A stretch of 51,857 nt of DNA from Actinomycetes bacterium (GCA_029782025.1 JAKOVR010000112.1:1-51857); one strand, 5' to 3'; positions 24,454 to 33,399 are shown, numbered from the stretch's first letter. Notes: generated by a model from the letters alone, not told the origin. Program-made: numbers and translations.

Positions 24454-25674
24454 ATGGGCGCTGACGACCTCCCCAAGATCATCTCGGTCGACGACCACGT
24501 CATCGAGCCGCCGAACGTCTGGCAGGACCGCCTCCCGGAGAAGTACAAGGCCGTGGGGCCCCGCGTCGAGCGGCACCGCGTCGCGTCGATGACCTTCGTG
24601 GGCGGCAAGTTCTCCCACGAGATGGGCGACGACGCCGATGACTCGCTCCCGTGGGCCGACTGGTGGCTCTTCGAGGACAAGGCCATCCCGCACACTCGGC
24701 TCGCCGCCGCCGTCGGCGTGCCCCGGGAGGAGGTGACGGTCACCCCGATCACCTACGAGGACATGCGCCTCGGCTGCTACGACCAGAAGGCCCGCCTCGC
24801 GGACATGGACGCCAACTGGACCGAGGCCCAGATGTGCTTCCCGACCATGCCCCGATTCACCGGGCAGACCTTCACCGAGATGGCCGACCACGAGCTCGGC
24901 CTGCTCTGCGTGCAGGCCTACAACGACTGGCAGGTCGACGAGTGGTGCGCCGGCGACGCCAAGGGCCGGTTGATCCCGCTGATGATCCCGCCGCTGTGGG
25001 ACCCGGTCCTCGCCGCGGCCGAGGTGCGGCGCATGGCCGCCCGCGGGGTGACGGCCACGTGCTTCACCGAGATCCCGGCCTTCCTCGACCTGCCGTCGAT
25101 CCACTCGGGCGAGTGGGACCCGTTCTTCGAGGCCTGCAACGAGACGGGCGTGGTGGTCAACATGCACATCGGGTCGTCGTCGCGGATGCCGTCGACCTCG
25201 CCCGACGCGCCGCCGATGGTCGGGTCCACCATGACGTTCACCAACTGCATGATGTCGATGGTCGACTTCCTGATGTCGGGCGTGCTCGTGCGCTTCCCGA
25301 ACGTGAAGCTGGCCTACGCCGAAGGGCAGCTCGGCTGGATCCCCTACATCCTCGAGCGGGCCGACAAGGTGTGGCACGAGAACCGCGGCTGGGGCGGCGT
25401 GGCCGACAACGTCCCCGAGCCCCCCTCGACCTACTACTACAAGCAGATCACCGCCTGCTTCTTCGACGACGAGTTCGGGCTCACTGAGACGGCGCTGGCC
25501 AAGATCGGCGAGGACAACGTCGTGTTCGAGACCGACTACCCGCACTCGGACTCCACGTGGCCCCACACCAAAGAGGTGGCGTGGAAGCTCATGGGCCACC
25601 TGCCCGAGGCCACCGTGCGCAAGATCATCCGCGGCAACGCCATCGAGCTGCTCCAGCTCGACCTCGAGCCATGA
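24454..25674 (+). CDS. Amidohydrolase_2-family metal-dependent hydrolase
   Basis: 406 aa. The metal-binding pattern of the amidohydrolase superfamily is visible: SVDDHVIEPP near the N-terminus (H15), NMHIGSS (H238) and ETDYPHSD (D361), with a TIM-barrel pattern between. The sequence fits the PF04909 branch that includes decarboxylases and C-C or amide hydrolases of catabolic routes; many members with this DDHVIEP start occur beside luciferase-like and acyl-CoA genes in Actinobacteria. It leads an operon: its stop overlaps the next start (ATGA). Two different operators precede it, so it is probably under double control. The start is set by the leaderless promoter. Confidence 0.9.
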   Translation: MGADDLPKIISVDDHVIEPPNVWQDRLPEKYKAVGPRVERHRVASMTFVGGKFSHEMGDDADDSLPWADWWLFEDKAIPHTRLAAAVGVPREEVTVTPITYEDMRLGCYDQKARLADMDANWTEAQMCFPTMPRFTGQTFTEMADHELGLLCVQAYNDWQVDEWCAGDAKGRLIPLMIPPLWDPVLAAAEVRRMAARGVTATCFTEIPAFLDLPSIHSGEWDPFFEACNETGVVVNMHIGSSSRMPSTSPDAPPMVGSTMTFTNCMMSMVDFLMSGVLVRFPNVKLAYAEGQLGWIPYILERADKVWHENRGWGGVADNVPEPPSTYYYKQITACFFDDEFGLTETALAKIGEDNVVFETDYPHSDSTWPHTKEVAWKLMGHLPEATVRKIIRGNAIELLQLDLEP

Positions 25675-27152
25675 CCGCGGCCGAGATCGACGTCGACCGC
25701 GAGTACAAGCTGCTCATCGGGGGGGAGTGGGTCACCCCGGGCGACGGCACGTACGACATCGTGAACCCGGCCACCGAGCAGGTGGTGGGCCACGCCCCCA
25801 ACGCGTCGGTGGCCGACGCCGAGGCTGCGGCCGCTGCGGCCGCCGCCGCCTTCCCGGCCTGGTCCCGCACGTCGGTGGCCGAGCGGGCGTCGCTGCTGCA
25901 GCGCGCCGCCGACCTGCTCGACCAGCGCTACAAGGCCCTGGTCCCCCTCGTGCAGGCCGAGACCGGGGCCACGCTCCGGGTCACCAAGCAGATGCAGGTG
26001 CCGATGGCCGCGGTGCGGTTGCGGCGCTATGCCCAGGGGATCGCCGAGGAGGAAACCATCCCGATCCCGCCGGCGGTCACGATCTCGACCGCCCTCGCCC
26101 CCGGGGGCCTGATCGGTGGGGTGGCTCGCCGGGCCCCGGTCGGCGTCGTGGCCTGCATCACCTCCTACAACTTCCCGCTCACCAACATGGCGGGCAAGAT
26201 CGGCCCGGCCCTGGCCATGGGCAACACCGTGATCGTGAAGCCGGCCCCCCAGGACCCGCTCGGGATCGTGGCCATGGCCGAGGTGTTCACCGAGGCCGGG
26301 TTCCCGCCCGGCGTGGTGAACTTCGTCGTGTCGGAGGGTCCGGCGCCGGCCGAGGCCCTCGTCGGCTCGCCCCACGTCGACATGGTGAGCTTCACCGGAT
26401 CGAGCCACGTCGGCCGCCAGATCGGCGCCGTCGCCGGCGGCAGCATGAAGCGTCTGCTGCTCGAGCTCGGGGGCAAGGGCGCGTGCATCGTCTTCGACGA
26501 CGCCGACCTCAAGGCCGCCATCACCGGCATCACCTCGGTGTGGGCGTTCCACTCCGGCCAGATCTGCACCAGCCCCACCCGGGTGCTGGCCCAGCGGGGC
26601 ATCTACGACCAGCTCGTCGCCGGCCTCACCGCCGCCGCCGCCCGCTTCCCGGTCGGCGACCCCCTCGAGGACACCACCGTGGTCGGGCCGGTGATCACCG
26701 GCACCCACCGTCAGCGCATCGAGGGCTACCTGCAGTCGGCGCGGGACGAGGGCGGCACCATCACCGCCGGCGGCAACAGCGTGGCCGTCAACGGCACCGG
26801 CTTCTACGTCGAGCCGACGCTCATCGCCGACTGCAAGCCCGGCATGCGGGTGGTGCAGGAGGAGATCTTCGGCCCGGTGATCTCGGTCGTGCCCTTCGAC
26901 GACGCCGACGAGGTCGTGGCGCTGGCCAACAGCACGGAGTTCGGCCTCTACGACTACGTGTTCAGCCAGGACATGGGCAAGGCCTACCAGGTGGCCCAGC
27001 AGCTGCGCACCGGCAACGTCGGCATCAACACCGTGCAACGCAACCACGAGCTGCCCTTCGGCGGCTTCAAGCAGTCGGGCGTCGGTCGCGATGGCGGTAG
27101 GTTCGGGTTCCACGCCTACGCCGAGATCCAGAGCATCGCCTGGAACGGCTGA
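25671..27152 (+). CDS. Aldehyde dehydrogenase, NAD(P)-dependent
   Basis: 493 aa, full-length. It oxidises an aldehyde to a carboxylic acid. Key residues: N167 (TSYNFPLTN), the general base E265 (LLLELGGKG) and the nucleophile C299 (SGQICTSPTR), with the cofactor-loop FTGSSHVGR at about 241-249. The C-terminus keeps PFGGFKQSGVGRDGG. The ATG overlaps the amidohydrolase stop by four bases. Next to an alcohol dehydrogenase it suggests an alcohol-aldehyde-acid route. Confidence 0.95.
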   Translation: MTAAEIDVDREYKLLIGGEWVTPGDGTYDIVNPATEQVVGHAPNASVADAEAAAAAAAAAFPAWSRTSVAERASLLQRAADLLDQRYKALVPLVQAETGATLRVTKQMQVPMAAVRLRRYAQGIAEEETIPIPPAVTISTALAPGGLIGGVARRAPVGVVACITSYNFPLTNMAGKIGPALAMGNTVIVKPAPQDPLGIVAMAEVFTEAGFPPGVVNFVVSEGPAPAEALVGSPHVDMVSFTGSSHVGRQIGAVAGGSMKRLLLELGGKGACIVFDDADLKAAITGITSVWAFHSGQICTSPTRVLAQRGIYDQLVAGLTAAAARFPVGDPLEDTTVVGPVITGTHRQRIEGYLQSARDEGGTITAGGNSVAVNGTGFYVEPTLIADCKPGMRVVQEEIFGPVISVVPFDDADEVVALANSTEFGLYDYVFSQDMGKAYQVAQQLRTGNVGINTVQRNHELPFGGFKQSGVGRDGGRFGFHAYAEIQSIAWNG

Positions 27153-27194
27153 CCGCCGGCCCGCGCCAGCGGCCCGAGCAAGGAGCGAGAGAGC

Positions 27195-28277
27195 ATGAAG
27201 GGCATCGTCTTCGCGGACAGAGCACTGCACGTGGTCGACGACCTGACGGTGCGGGACCCCCGTCCCGGTGAGGTCCGCATCCAGATCGTGCGAGCCGGCG
27301 TCTGCCACTCCGACGTGAGCGTGGTCGACGGCACCATCCCGTTCCCCACGCCGGTGGTGCTCGGTCACGAAGGGGCCGGCATCGTCACCGAGCTCGGTGA
27401 GGGCGTATCGGGGCTGGCCGTGGGCGACCACGTCGTGATCTCCACGCTCGGCAACTGCGGGGCCTGCGCCGCGTGCGACTCGGGCCGGCCCACCCACTGC
27501 CGGGCCACGTTCGGCAAGATGTCGGCGCCGTTCAAGCTCGGGGGCGAGCGGGCGTTCCAGTTCGCCAACATCGGTGCCTTCGCCGAGGAGACCGTCGTCA
27601 AGGCCGGCCAGGCCGTCAAGATCCACGACGACGTCCCCTTCGAGGTGGCCTCGCTCCTGGGGTGCGGGGTCATCACCGGCGTGGGGGCGGTGTTCAACCG
27701 GGCCAAGGTCAGCCACGGCCAGAGCTCGGTGGTGATCGGCGTCGGCGGCATCGGCCTCAACGTGATCCAGGGCCTCGCCCTGTCCGACGCCCTCCCGATC
27801 ATCGCCATCGACGCCAACCCCAAGAAGCGTGACCTCGCCCTGCAGTTCGGTGCCACGCACTTCATCGACGCCTCGGCCACCGATGCCGACGGCGTGGCGG
27901 CCCAGGTCAAGGAGCTGTGCCCCAACGGCGTCGACTTCAGCTTCGAGTGTGTGGGCCACCCGGGCCTGATCCGCCAGGCCATCGACCTCCTCGACTGGGG
28001 CGGCACGGCCGTGATCCTCGGCGTGCCCAAGCTCGGCACCGAGGCCAGCTTCATGGTCCACGGCCTCTACAACGACAAGACGATCATGGGCTGCCGCTAC
28101 GGGGCGGGGCGGCCCCACAAGGACATCCCCCTCTTCGTCGACCTCTACCGGGCCGGCCGTCTCAAGCTCGACGAGCTGGTCACCCGCACCTACCCGCTGG
28201 CCGACATCCAGCAGACGCTCGACGACATGCACCACGGCGACCTCGCCCGCGGCGTGCTCCAGGTCACCGAGGCCTAG
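27195..28277 (+). CDS. Zinc-dependent alcohol dehydrogenase
   Basis: 360-aa medium-chain dehydrogenase. Catalytic zinc ligands C37, H58 (GHEGAG, with E59) and C157; structural zinc site C88, C91, C94 and C102 (CGACAACDSGRPTHC). The cofactor motif is GVGGIGLNVIQG, followed by IAIDANPKK, where the Asp after strand 2 indicates NAD(H). The length and the YGAGRPHKDIP segment place it near class III-like/AdhD proteins, some of which use mycothiol; that is not decided here. AAGGAG lies 9 nt before the ATG. It follows the aldehyde dehydrogenase by 42 nt and precedes the cyclase by 6 nt. Confidence 0.94.
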   Translation: MKGIVFADRALHVVDDLTVRDPRPGEVRIQIVRAGVCHSDVSVVDGTIPFPTPVVLGHEGAGIVTELGEGVSGLAVGDHVVISTLGNCGACAACDSGRPTHCRATFGKMSAPFKLGGERAFQFANIGAFAEETVVKAGQAVKIHDDVPFEVASLLGCGVITGVGAVFNRAKVSHGQSSVVIGVGGIGLNVIQGLALSDALPIIAIDANPKKRDLALQFGATHFIDASATDADGVAAQVKELCPNGVDFSFECVGHPGLIRQAIDLLDWGGTAVILGVPKLGTEASFMVHGLYNDKTIMGCRYGAGRPHKDIPLFVDLYRAGRLKLDELVTRTYPLADIQQTLDDMHHGDLARGVLQVTEA

Positions 28278-28283
28278 CCCCCG

Positions 28284-29210
28284 ATGGCGCTGCCCGAGGA
28301 GCTGCAGGAGCTCGCCGCCCGGGTCTCGAACTGGGGCCGCTGGGGCGAGAAGGACGAGCGGGGAACCGCCAACCTCGTCGACGGCGACGCGCTGCGGCGA
28401 GGGCTCGACACCGTGCGCGACGGCCGACACATCAGCTTGGCCATCCCCCTCGACCAGAAGAGTCCCCAGCAGGGCGGCGCGCCGGGGCGCATCGCCCCGC
28501 TCCGCACCATGCTGGCCATCAACCAGAGCTACACGGGCCTCGAGGGCGACGCCGCCTTCAACGACGACACCGTGGTCATGGCCATGTCGGCCGGCACCCA
28601 CATCGACGCCCTCGCCCACGTCACCTACGGCGGGTTCATGTACAACGGCTTCCCGGACCGGCGGGTCACCGCCGACGGTGCCGCCAAGTGCGGGGCCGAC
28701 AAGCTCCCGCCGCTGATCGGCCGGGGCGTGCTGCTCGACGTGGCCCGGGCCAAGGGCGTCGACCGGCTCGACCCGGGCTACGCCATCACCGCCGAGGACC
28801 TCGACGCCGCTGTCGAACTGGCGCGGGTGACGCTCGTGCCGGGCGACCTCGTGCTCGTGCGCACCGGGCACATGCAGCTGTTCCACGCCGGCAAGACCTG
28901 GGACTACAACCACGACTGCCCCGGTCTGTCGACCCACACCATCGAGTGGGTGCGCCGGCACGACCTCGGCGCCGTGTTCGACGACACCTACGTCTTCGAG
29001 GTGTGGCCGCCCCAGGACTGGGCCGCCATGATGGTGGTCCACATGATCCACCTGCGTGACATGGGCCAGATCCAGGGGCAGAACTTCGACCTCGAGGCCA
29101 TCGCCGCCGACTGCGCCGAGGACGGGCGCTACGAGTTCCTCCTCACCGCCGTCCCCGAGCCGTTCACCGGGGCCTGCTCGGCGCCGGTCGCGCCGATCGT
29201 CACGAAGTAG
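28284..29210 (+). CDS. Cyclase-family (kynurenine-formamidase-like) metal hydrolase
   Basis: 308 aa. The PF04199 signature HxDxxxH is present as THIDALAH (H106, D108, H112), which binds a divalent metal. LVPGDLVLVRTGH and the later D/H residues complete the family pattern. Members hydrolyse formamides, lactones or cyclic acyl compounds. With the amidohydrolase and two dehydrogenases upstream it could open a lactone or cyclic intermediate. It starts 6 nt after the alcohol dehydrogenase stop without a strong ribosome binding site and closes the operon. Confidence 0.88.
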   Translation: MALPEELQELAARVSNWGRWGEKDERGTANLVDGDALRRGLDTVRDGRHISLAIPLDQKSPQQGGAPGRIAPLRTMLAINQSYTGLEGDAAFNDDTVVMAMSAGTHIDALAHVTYGGFMYNGFPDRRVTADGAAKCGADKLPPLIGRGVLLDVARAKGVDRLDPGYAITAEDLDAAVELARVTLVPGDLVLVRTGHMQLFHAGKTWDYNHDCPGLSTHTIEWVRRHDLGAVFDDTYVFEVWPPQDWAAMMVVHMIHLRDMGQIQGQNFDLEAIAADCAEDGRYEFLLTAVPEPFTGACSAPVAPIVTK

Positions 29211-29226
29211 CCGGCCCCGGCGCCGG

Positions 29227-29232
29227 TACCGT
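29227..29232 (+). promoter_or_regulatory. -10 box of a leaderless promoter
   Basis: TACCGT ends 6 nt before GTG 29239, matching the spacing seen for several other genes here. Confidence 0.5.
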
Positions 29233-29238
29233 GGGCCC

Positions 29239-29796
29239 GTGGCCGACCCCACCGACCCCACCGACTCCACCGACTCCACCGACCCGGGGCTGGACCCCCC
29301 GGCACCGGTCCCGCTGGCCCGGGCCGATGAGCCGGTCGACGCGGTCGTGGCCCGGCTGGGACTCGAACGCCACCCGGAGGGAGGCTGGTTCGGTCGGTTC
29401 CTCACCCATCCCGACGGTGGCGATGGCCGCCCGGTCCTCACGGCGATCCACTATCTGCTCGCCGCGGGGGAGCGTTCGCACTGGCACCGCATCGATGCGA
29501 TCGAGGTGTGGGCCCACGCCGGGGGCCGGCCGCTCGCCCTGCACGTCTCCGCCGACGGGGAGGGATGGCGGACCCACGTGCTCGGCCCCGACGCCGCCGC
29601 CGGGCAGGAGCCCTCCGTCGCCGTGCCGGCCCACGCCTGGCAGAGCGCCGAGGTGGCCGACGGCGGCGGGCCGGCGGAGCCGCCGGGGTCGGACGGCGAG
29701 GGTTGGTCGCTGGTCGTGTGCGCGGTCGCCCCCGGATTCACCTTCGAGGGCTTCGAGCTGGCGCCGCCGTGCTGGTCGCCCGGGCTCGACCGCTGA
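29239..29796 (+). CDS. Cupin_5/DUF985-family protein
   Basis: 185 aa. Residues 1-20 are a Thr/Asp/Pro/Ser repeat. The cupin core begins with VARLGLERHPEGGWFGRF (about 37-54) and continues TAIHYLLAAGERSHWHRIDA and EVWAHAGGRPLALHV, the features of the PF06172 (DUF985) cupins. H78 and H80 (SHWHRID, by approximate count) would be metal or ligand residues. The role of the family is unclear; sugar or small-molecule binding is possible. GTG 29239 is predicted to be leaderless. No operon partner is evident. Confidence 0.88.
   Translation: MADPTDPTDSTDSTDPGLDPPAPVPLARADEPVDAVVARLGLERHPEGGWFGRFLTHPDGGDGRPVLTAIHYLLAAGERSHWHRIDAIEVWAHAGGRPLALHVSADGEGWRTHVLGPDAAAGQEPSVAVPAHAWQSAEVADGGGPAEPPGSDGEGWSLVVCAVAPGFTFEGFELAPPCWSPGLDR
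29245..29280 (+). repeat. Four 9-bp repeats GACYCCACC
   Basis: The repeats encode Asp-Pro/Ser-Thr units at the N-terminus of the cupin protein and probably have no structural role. Confidence 0.85.
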
Positions 29797-29882
29797 GCGG
29801 CGCGCCCGCGGTGGGCCGGCGGGTAGGGCATCATGGAGGTCCAGCGGCGACCGGCGGGGTCGCCACGGGCGAAGGAGAAGGC

Positions 29883-30194
29883 ATGATCCTGCAGATCGAC
29901 ACCGCGGCCGGCACCATCGAGCTCGTCGACCCGGACGACACCGAGCGCTTCCACGTCGAGGCGCCGGCCGGAGCGTCCGACGCCGACATCGACGAAGTGA
30001 TCGCCAACAACGGCGCCGGGCGGCTGGTCGGCGACAACGCCTGGATCTCCGTCGAGAAGCTGCGAGGGTGGGCCGAGGGCCGCACGGGCGACGGGTGGGC
30101 GATGCAGTTCCAGATGATGCTCAACAAGGCGGGCGAGCGGGGCTGGATGAACGACGACCGCACCTATGTCATGGCCCACATCGTCAAGGCGTGA
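29883..30194 (+). CDS. Small cytoplasmic protein, function unknown
   Basis: 103 aa without signal or membrane segment. It opens with a beta-strand segment (MILQIDTAAGTIELVD), then an acidic helix (DADIDEVIAN) and a Trp-rich C-terminal half (NAWISVEKLRGWAE, GDGWAMQFQMM, GWMND). AAGGAGAAGG before ATG 29883 is a strong ribosome binding site, which supports a real gene. It stands alone between the cupin and a membrane-anchored protein. I do not recognise a family. Confidence 0.7.
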   Translation: MILQIDTAAGTIELVDPDDTERFHVEAPAGASDADIDEVIANNGAGRLVGDNAWISVEKLRGWAEGRTGDGWAMQFQMMLNKAGERGWMNDDRTYVMAHIVKA

Positions 30195-30199
30195 CCCGA

Positions 30200-30226
30200 G
30201 CGGCGGCCGGCCCCCGGCCGGTCCGC
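30200..30226. terminator. Hairpin after the small protein gene
   Basis: GCGGCGGCCGG pairs with CCGGCCG plus CCGC across a 2-nt bulge, with a 3-nt CCC loop. It begins 6 nt after the stop at 30194 and probably ends that transcript; there is no T tract. Confidence 0.45.
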
Positions 30227-30233
30227 CGCCACG

Positions 30234-31442
30234 GTGACCCAACCCGACCCGCCGTGGGCGGCTTGGCCCCGCCCGGCGCCGCCTCCGGTCGATGACCGGC
30301 GTGGCCGGTGGGGGATCGTGGCCGTCGCCGCCGCTTGCGTGGTCGCCGTCCTGGCCACGAGCTACGTGCTGTTCCTGCGGGAGCGAGCCGAGGACGGCCC
30401 CGTCGGCGGCTCGGCCGCCACCGCCGGGTCCCGGCCCGCCACCTTGCCCCCGGCCCGCCGGGTCCGTGTCCCCGGGCTGCGCCAGGATCCGACCGGGCCC
30501 CCGTCGCTGGCGTGGGACCCGGTGCTCTTCGACGACCTGGTCGCCGTCGTCGCCGGGCAGGAGCTCGTCGCCTTCGACCGCGTCGGCCTCGAGGAGTGGT
30601 GGCGGCTGCCCTGCCCGGACCGGCACGAACCGTTCGCGTCGAGCTCCCACAGCGACCGGTTCCTCGGGGTCGAGTGCGGCCGGCGGACGACCATGGTCGA
30701 CCCGGGCTCCGGGACGGTGGTGGCCGAGCTCCCGCCCAGCCGGGACCAGGCCTTCGGCGACGGGGCGACCGTCTCCATGACCCCGTTCGGCCTGCGCATC
30801 GCCGGGAGCACAGTCCCGGGCCCCGCCGACCGGGCGGCCCCGTCGGTGGTGCCGGGCACCGGCCTCGACGCCCCGCGCTGGACCCGGGCCATCCCCGGTG
30901 ATCGGTTGCTCGGTCTCGACGCCTCCCGCTTCTACTGGGTGGGGCCCGGGGACGAGGTGGTGGCCTACCACCTCGCCGACGGGACCGAGGCGTGGCGCTC
31001 GGGCATCCGGAGTCGGCGGGTGGCCATCGGCGACGGGGCGGTGGCCGTCCTGGCCGACCGCGACGAGCTGGCGGTGCTCGACGCCGCCACCGGCCGGCGC
31101 CTCTCCGGGTTCCGCACCGACGACCTGCTCTCGGCGGCCGAGCCGGTGGGCCTCGCCGGCGACCTCGTCATCCTCCGCGAGCAGACGCTCGGCCTCTACG
31201 GCCTCGACCGGGTGACCGGTGCCGTGCGGTGGGCCGTGCCGCTCGAGGCGTCGCGGCAGGGGGAGCTCCATGCCGGCCGGGTCGTCGTCGAGGACAAGGG
31301 CGGGCTGCTGGTGGTGGACGCGACGGACGGGTTCGTGCTGCTGCGGGTGCCGCACCCCAGCAGCCTGGCCGCCGTCGGTGGGGGCGTGATGGCCTACACC
31401 GAGGGGACCGACGAGCTGGTGGTGCAGCCCCTCAGTGGGTGA
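30234..31442 (+). CDS. Membrane-anchored beta-propeller (PQQ-like) protein
   Basis: 402 aa. After a Pro-rich cytoplasmic start there is one membrane helix (WGIVAVAAACVVAVLATSYVLF, about residues 26-47, quoted as a whole helix in two halves WGIVAVAAACV and VAVLATSYVLF), then an extracytoplasmic domain. The domain has repeated blades of PQQ/quinoprotein type: DLVAVVAGQELVAFDR, GDEVVAYHLADGTEAW, DELAVLDAATGRRLSGF and LGLYGLDRVTGAVRW. No catalytic residues are evident, so binding or scaffolding is likely. GTG 30234 is the only start that gives a short N-terminus. Its end overlaps the convergent acylphosphatase by 11 nt. Confidence 0.8.
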   Translation: MTQPDPPWAAWPRPAPPPVDDRRGRWGIVAVAAACVVAVLATSYVLFLRERAEDGPVGGSAATAGSRPATLPPARRVRVPGLRQDPTGPPSLAWDPVLFDDLVAVVAGQELVAFDRVGLEEWWRLPCPDRHEPFASSSHSDRFLGVECGRRTTMVDPGSGTVVAELPPSRDQAFGDGATVSMTPFGLRIAGSTVPGPADRAAPSVVPGTGLDAPRWTRAIPGDRLLGLDASRFYWVGPGDEVVAYHLADGTEAWRSGIRSRRVAIGDGAVAVLADRDELAVLDAATGRRLSGFRTDDLLSAAEPVGLAGDLVILREQTLGLYGLDRVTGAVRWAVPLEASRQGELHAGRVVVEDKGGLLVVDATDGFVLLRVPHPSSLAAVGGGVMAYTEGTDELVVQPLSG

Positions 31443-31725
31443 TCCGGAAGCCGGCCAGCCCCTCGGGGGGCTCGTCGACCATCTCGACCGAGGCGACCTC
31501 GGCCCGGGACGGGCCCACGGCACACCAGTTGGCCAGCTCGTTGACCGCGTCCGGCCCGCCCTCGATCACCACCTCCACCCGGCCGTCGGCGCGGTTGCGC
31601 ACCCACCCGTCGACGCCCAGCCGGCGGGCTTCCCGCTGGCAGCTGTCCCGGTACCAGACGCCCTGGACCTGCCCGGCCACCCACAGGTGGCGACGGATGC
31701 GGGCAGGGGGCGAGGGCCGGTCCAC
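31432..31725 (-). CDS. acyP: Acylphosphatase
   Basis: 97-aa enzyme that hydrolyses acyl phosphates in the cytoplasm. The catalytic Arg R26 (VQGVWYRDSC) and Asn N44 (GWVRNRADG) are both present, with the family spacing of 18 residues, and GRVEVVIEG forms the following strand. GTG 31725 is the only start leaving the usual length. TACCCT lies 8 nt upstream on its strand, so the leader is at most about two bases. Its 3' end overlaps the convergent propeller gene by 11 nt; it is divergent from the acyl-CoA ligase, with an operator between them. Confidence 0.93.
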   Translation of the reverse strand: MDRPSPPARIRRHLWVAGQVQGVWYRDSCQREARRLGVDGWVRNRADGRVEVVIEGGPDAVNELANWCAVGPSRAEVASVEMVDEPPEGLAGFRITH

Positions 31726-31756
31726 GGGCCTGCAGGGTAGCGGGCGACTGGCTAAC

Positions 31757-31771
31757 CTGACGGGCCATCAG
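31757..31771. promoter_or_regulatory. TetR-type operator, site 3
   Basis: CTGACGGGCCATCAG differs from the CTGAC-N5-GTCAG pattern by one base. It lies in the 87-bp gap between acylphosphatase and the acyl-CoA ligase, 42 bp before the ligase start, and overlaps TAACCT (31753-31758), a candidate -10 box for the ligase. Confidence 0.5.
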
Positions 31772-31812
31772 AAACCCGTCCGGGTTCGAGGGAGTCGAGG
31801 GAGACCACGCCG

Positions 31813-33381
31813 ATGTCCATGCTCGAAGGCACCACGCTCTGGGAACTGCTCGAGAAGCGGGTGGCCGCCACGCCCGACGCCGAGATGGCGGTCGACGAGA
31901 GCGGGCGCCGCATGACCTTCGCCCAGTTCAAGGATCGGAGCGAGCGGGTGGCCGCGGCGCTGGCCACCGACCACGGCATCGGTGCCGGCGACGTGATCAC
32001 CTGGCAGCTCCCCACCTGGTTCGAGTCGATGGTGCTCGTCGCCGCCATCAGCCGGCTCGACGCCGTCCAGAACCCGATCCTGCACATCTACCGCGAGCGC
32101 GAGGTCGAGTTCTGCGTCCGTCAGGCGGGGGCCAAGCTGCTGGTGGTCCCGTCGGAGTTCGGCGGCTTCGGCTTCGGGGCCATGGCGGCGGAGATCGCCG
32201 ACCGGGTCAACGGCGACGGCGGCGCGCTGGCCGTGCTGCACTGCGACCGCGACCTGGCCGAGGGCGATCCCGCCGGGCTGCCCCCCGCCCCCACCGCGGG
32301 TGACCAGGTCCGCTGGCTCTTCTACACCAGCGGCACCACCGCCGACCCGAAGGGGGCCCGCCACACCGACGCCACCATCCACGCCGTGAGCAAGGGGATG
32401 GCCGAGCGGCTGGCCGTCACCGCCGCCGACCGCAACGCCCTGGCCTTCCCGTTCCCCCACATCGGGGGCATCACCTGGCTCTTCACCAGCCTGATGACCG
32501 GCTGCGCCAACATCTGCTTCCAGGCCTTCGTCCCGGACCAGGTCGTGGCCGTGCTCGATGCCGAAGGCGTGACGCTGGCCGGCTCGGGGACCGTGTTCCA
32601 CCAGGTCTACCTGGGAGCCCAGCAGAAGGCCGGCGGCGGCCTCTTCGCCGGCGTGCGGGGCTTCCCCGGCGGCGGTGCCCCCAAGCCGCCGCAGCTCCAC
32701 TTCGACATCAAGGCGGCCTTCCCCGGATCGAAGGGCATCCTGTCGGGCTACGGCCTCACCGAAGCCCCGATCCTGACCATGTCGAGCGTGGACGACGGCG
32801 ACGAGGACCTGGCCCACACCGAGGGCACCCCGATGCCCGGGGTCGACCTGCGGTTGGTCAAGCTCGACGGCACCCTCGCCGGCGTGGGCGAGGAGGGCGA
32901 GGTGCGGGCCAAGGCGCCCCAGCTCATGCTGGGGTACCTCGACGCCGGGCTCGACGCCGAGGCCTTCGACGAGGACGGCTACTTCCGCACGGGCGACCTC
33001 GGCGTGCTCAACGAGCGCAACATGCTGACGATCACCGGTCGCCTGAAGGACATCATCATCCGCAAGGGAGAGAACGTCTCGGCCAAGGAGGTCGAGGACC
33101 TGCTCTACACCCACCCCCGCATCCAGGACGTCGCCGTCATCGGCCTGCCCGACCCGGCGTCGGGGGAGCGGGTGTGCGCCGTCGTCCAGACGCCGGAGGG
33201 CGAGGCCGCCATCGAGTTCGACGAGATGGTGGCGTTCCTCAAGGACGCGGGGCTGATGGTGCAGAAGATCCCCGAGCAGCTCGAGTTCGAGGCCGTCATC
33301 CCCCGCAGCCCGGCCGGCAAGATCCTCAAGCGGGACCTGCAGGCCAAGTACAAGGACTCCTCGCCCACCCGCCGAGGCTGA
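31813..33381 (+). CDS. Acyl-CoA synthetase (AMP-binding)
   Basis: 522 aa. It activates a carboxylic acid with ATP and CoA through an acyl-adenylate. The P-loop YTSGTTADPKG is at residues 171-181; the adenylate motif GYGLTE and hinge GYFRTGDLG follow, and the C-terminal catalytic Lys is K503 (SPAGKILKR). FPFPHIGGITWLF suggests a wide or cyclic-acid pocket, but the substrate is not set by sequence. ATG 31813 has GAGGGAGA 8 nt upstream. It stands as a single gene between an operator and palindrome copy D. Confidence 0.95.
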   Translation: MSMLEGTTLWELLEKRVAATPDAEMAVDESGRRMTFAQFKDRSERVAAALATDHGIGAGDVITWQLPTWFESMVLVAAISRLDAVQNPILHIYREREVEFCVRQAGAKLLVVPSEFGGFGFGAMAAEIADRVNGDGGALAVLHCDRDLAEGDPAGLPPAPTAGDQVRWLFYTSGTTADPKGARHTDATIHAVSKGMAERLAVTAADRNALAFPFPHIGGITWLFTSLMTGCANICFQAFVPDQVVAVLDAEGVTLAGSGTVFHQVYLGAQQKAGGGLFAGVRGFPGGGAPKPPQLHFDIKAAFPGSKGILSGYGLTEAPILTMSSVDDGDEDLAHTEGTPMPGVDLRLVKLDGTLAGVGEEGEVRAKAPQLMLGYLDAGLDAEAFDEDGYFRTGDLGVLNERNMLTITGRLKDIIIRKGENVSAKEVEDLLYTHPRIQDVAVIGLPDPASGERVCAVVQTPEGEAAIEFDEMVAFLKDAGLMVQKIPEQLEFEAVIPRSPAGKILKRDLQAKYKDSSPTRRG

Positions 33382-33399
33382 TCAGGTCCGCCCCGCCAA

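Noticed and set aside
25536..29441. Very long open frame antisense to the amidohydrolase-cyclase operon
   Set aside because: High-GC coding DNA gives long antisense frames. The sense frames encode clear families with catalytic residues; the antisense product is low-complexity (His/Gly/Arg/Val rich).
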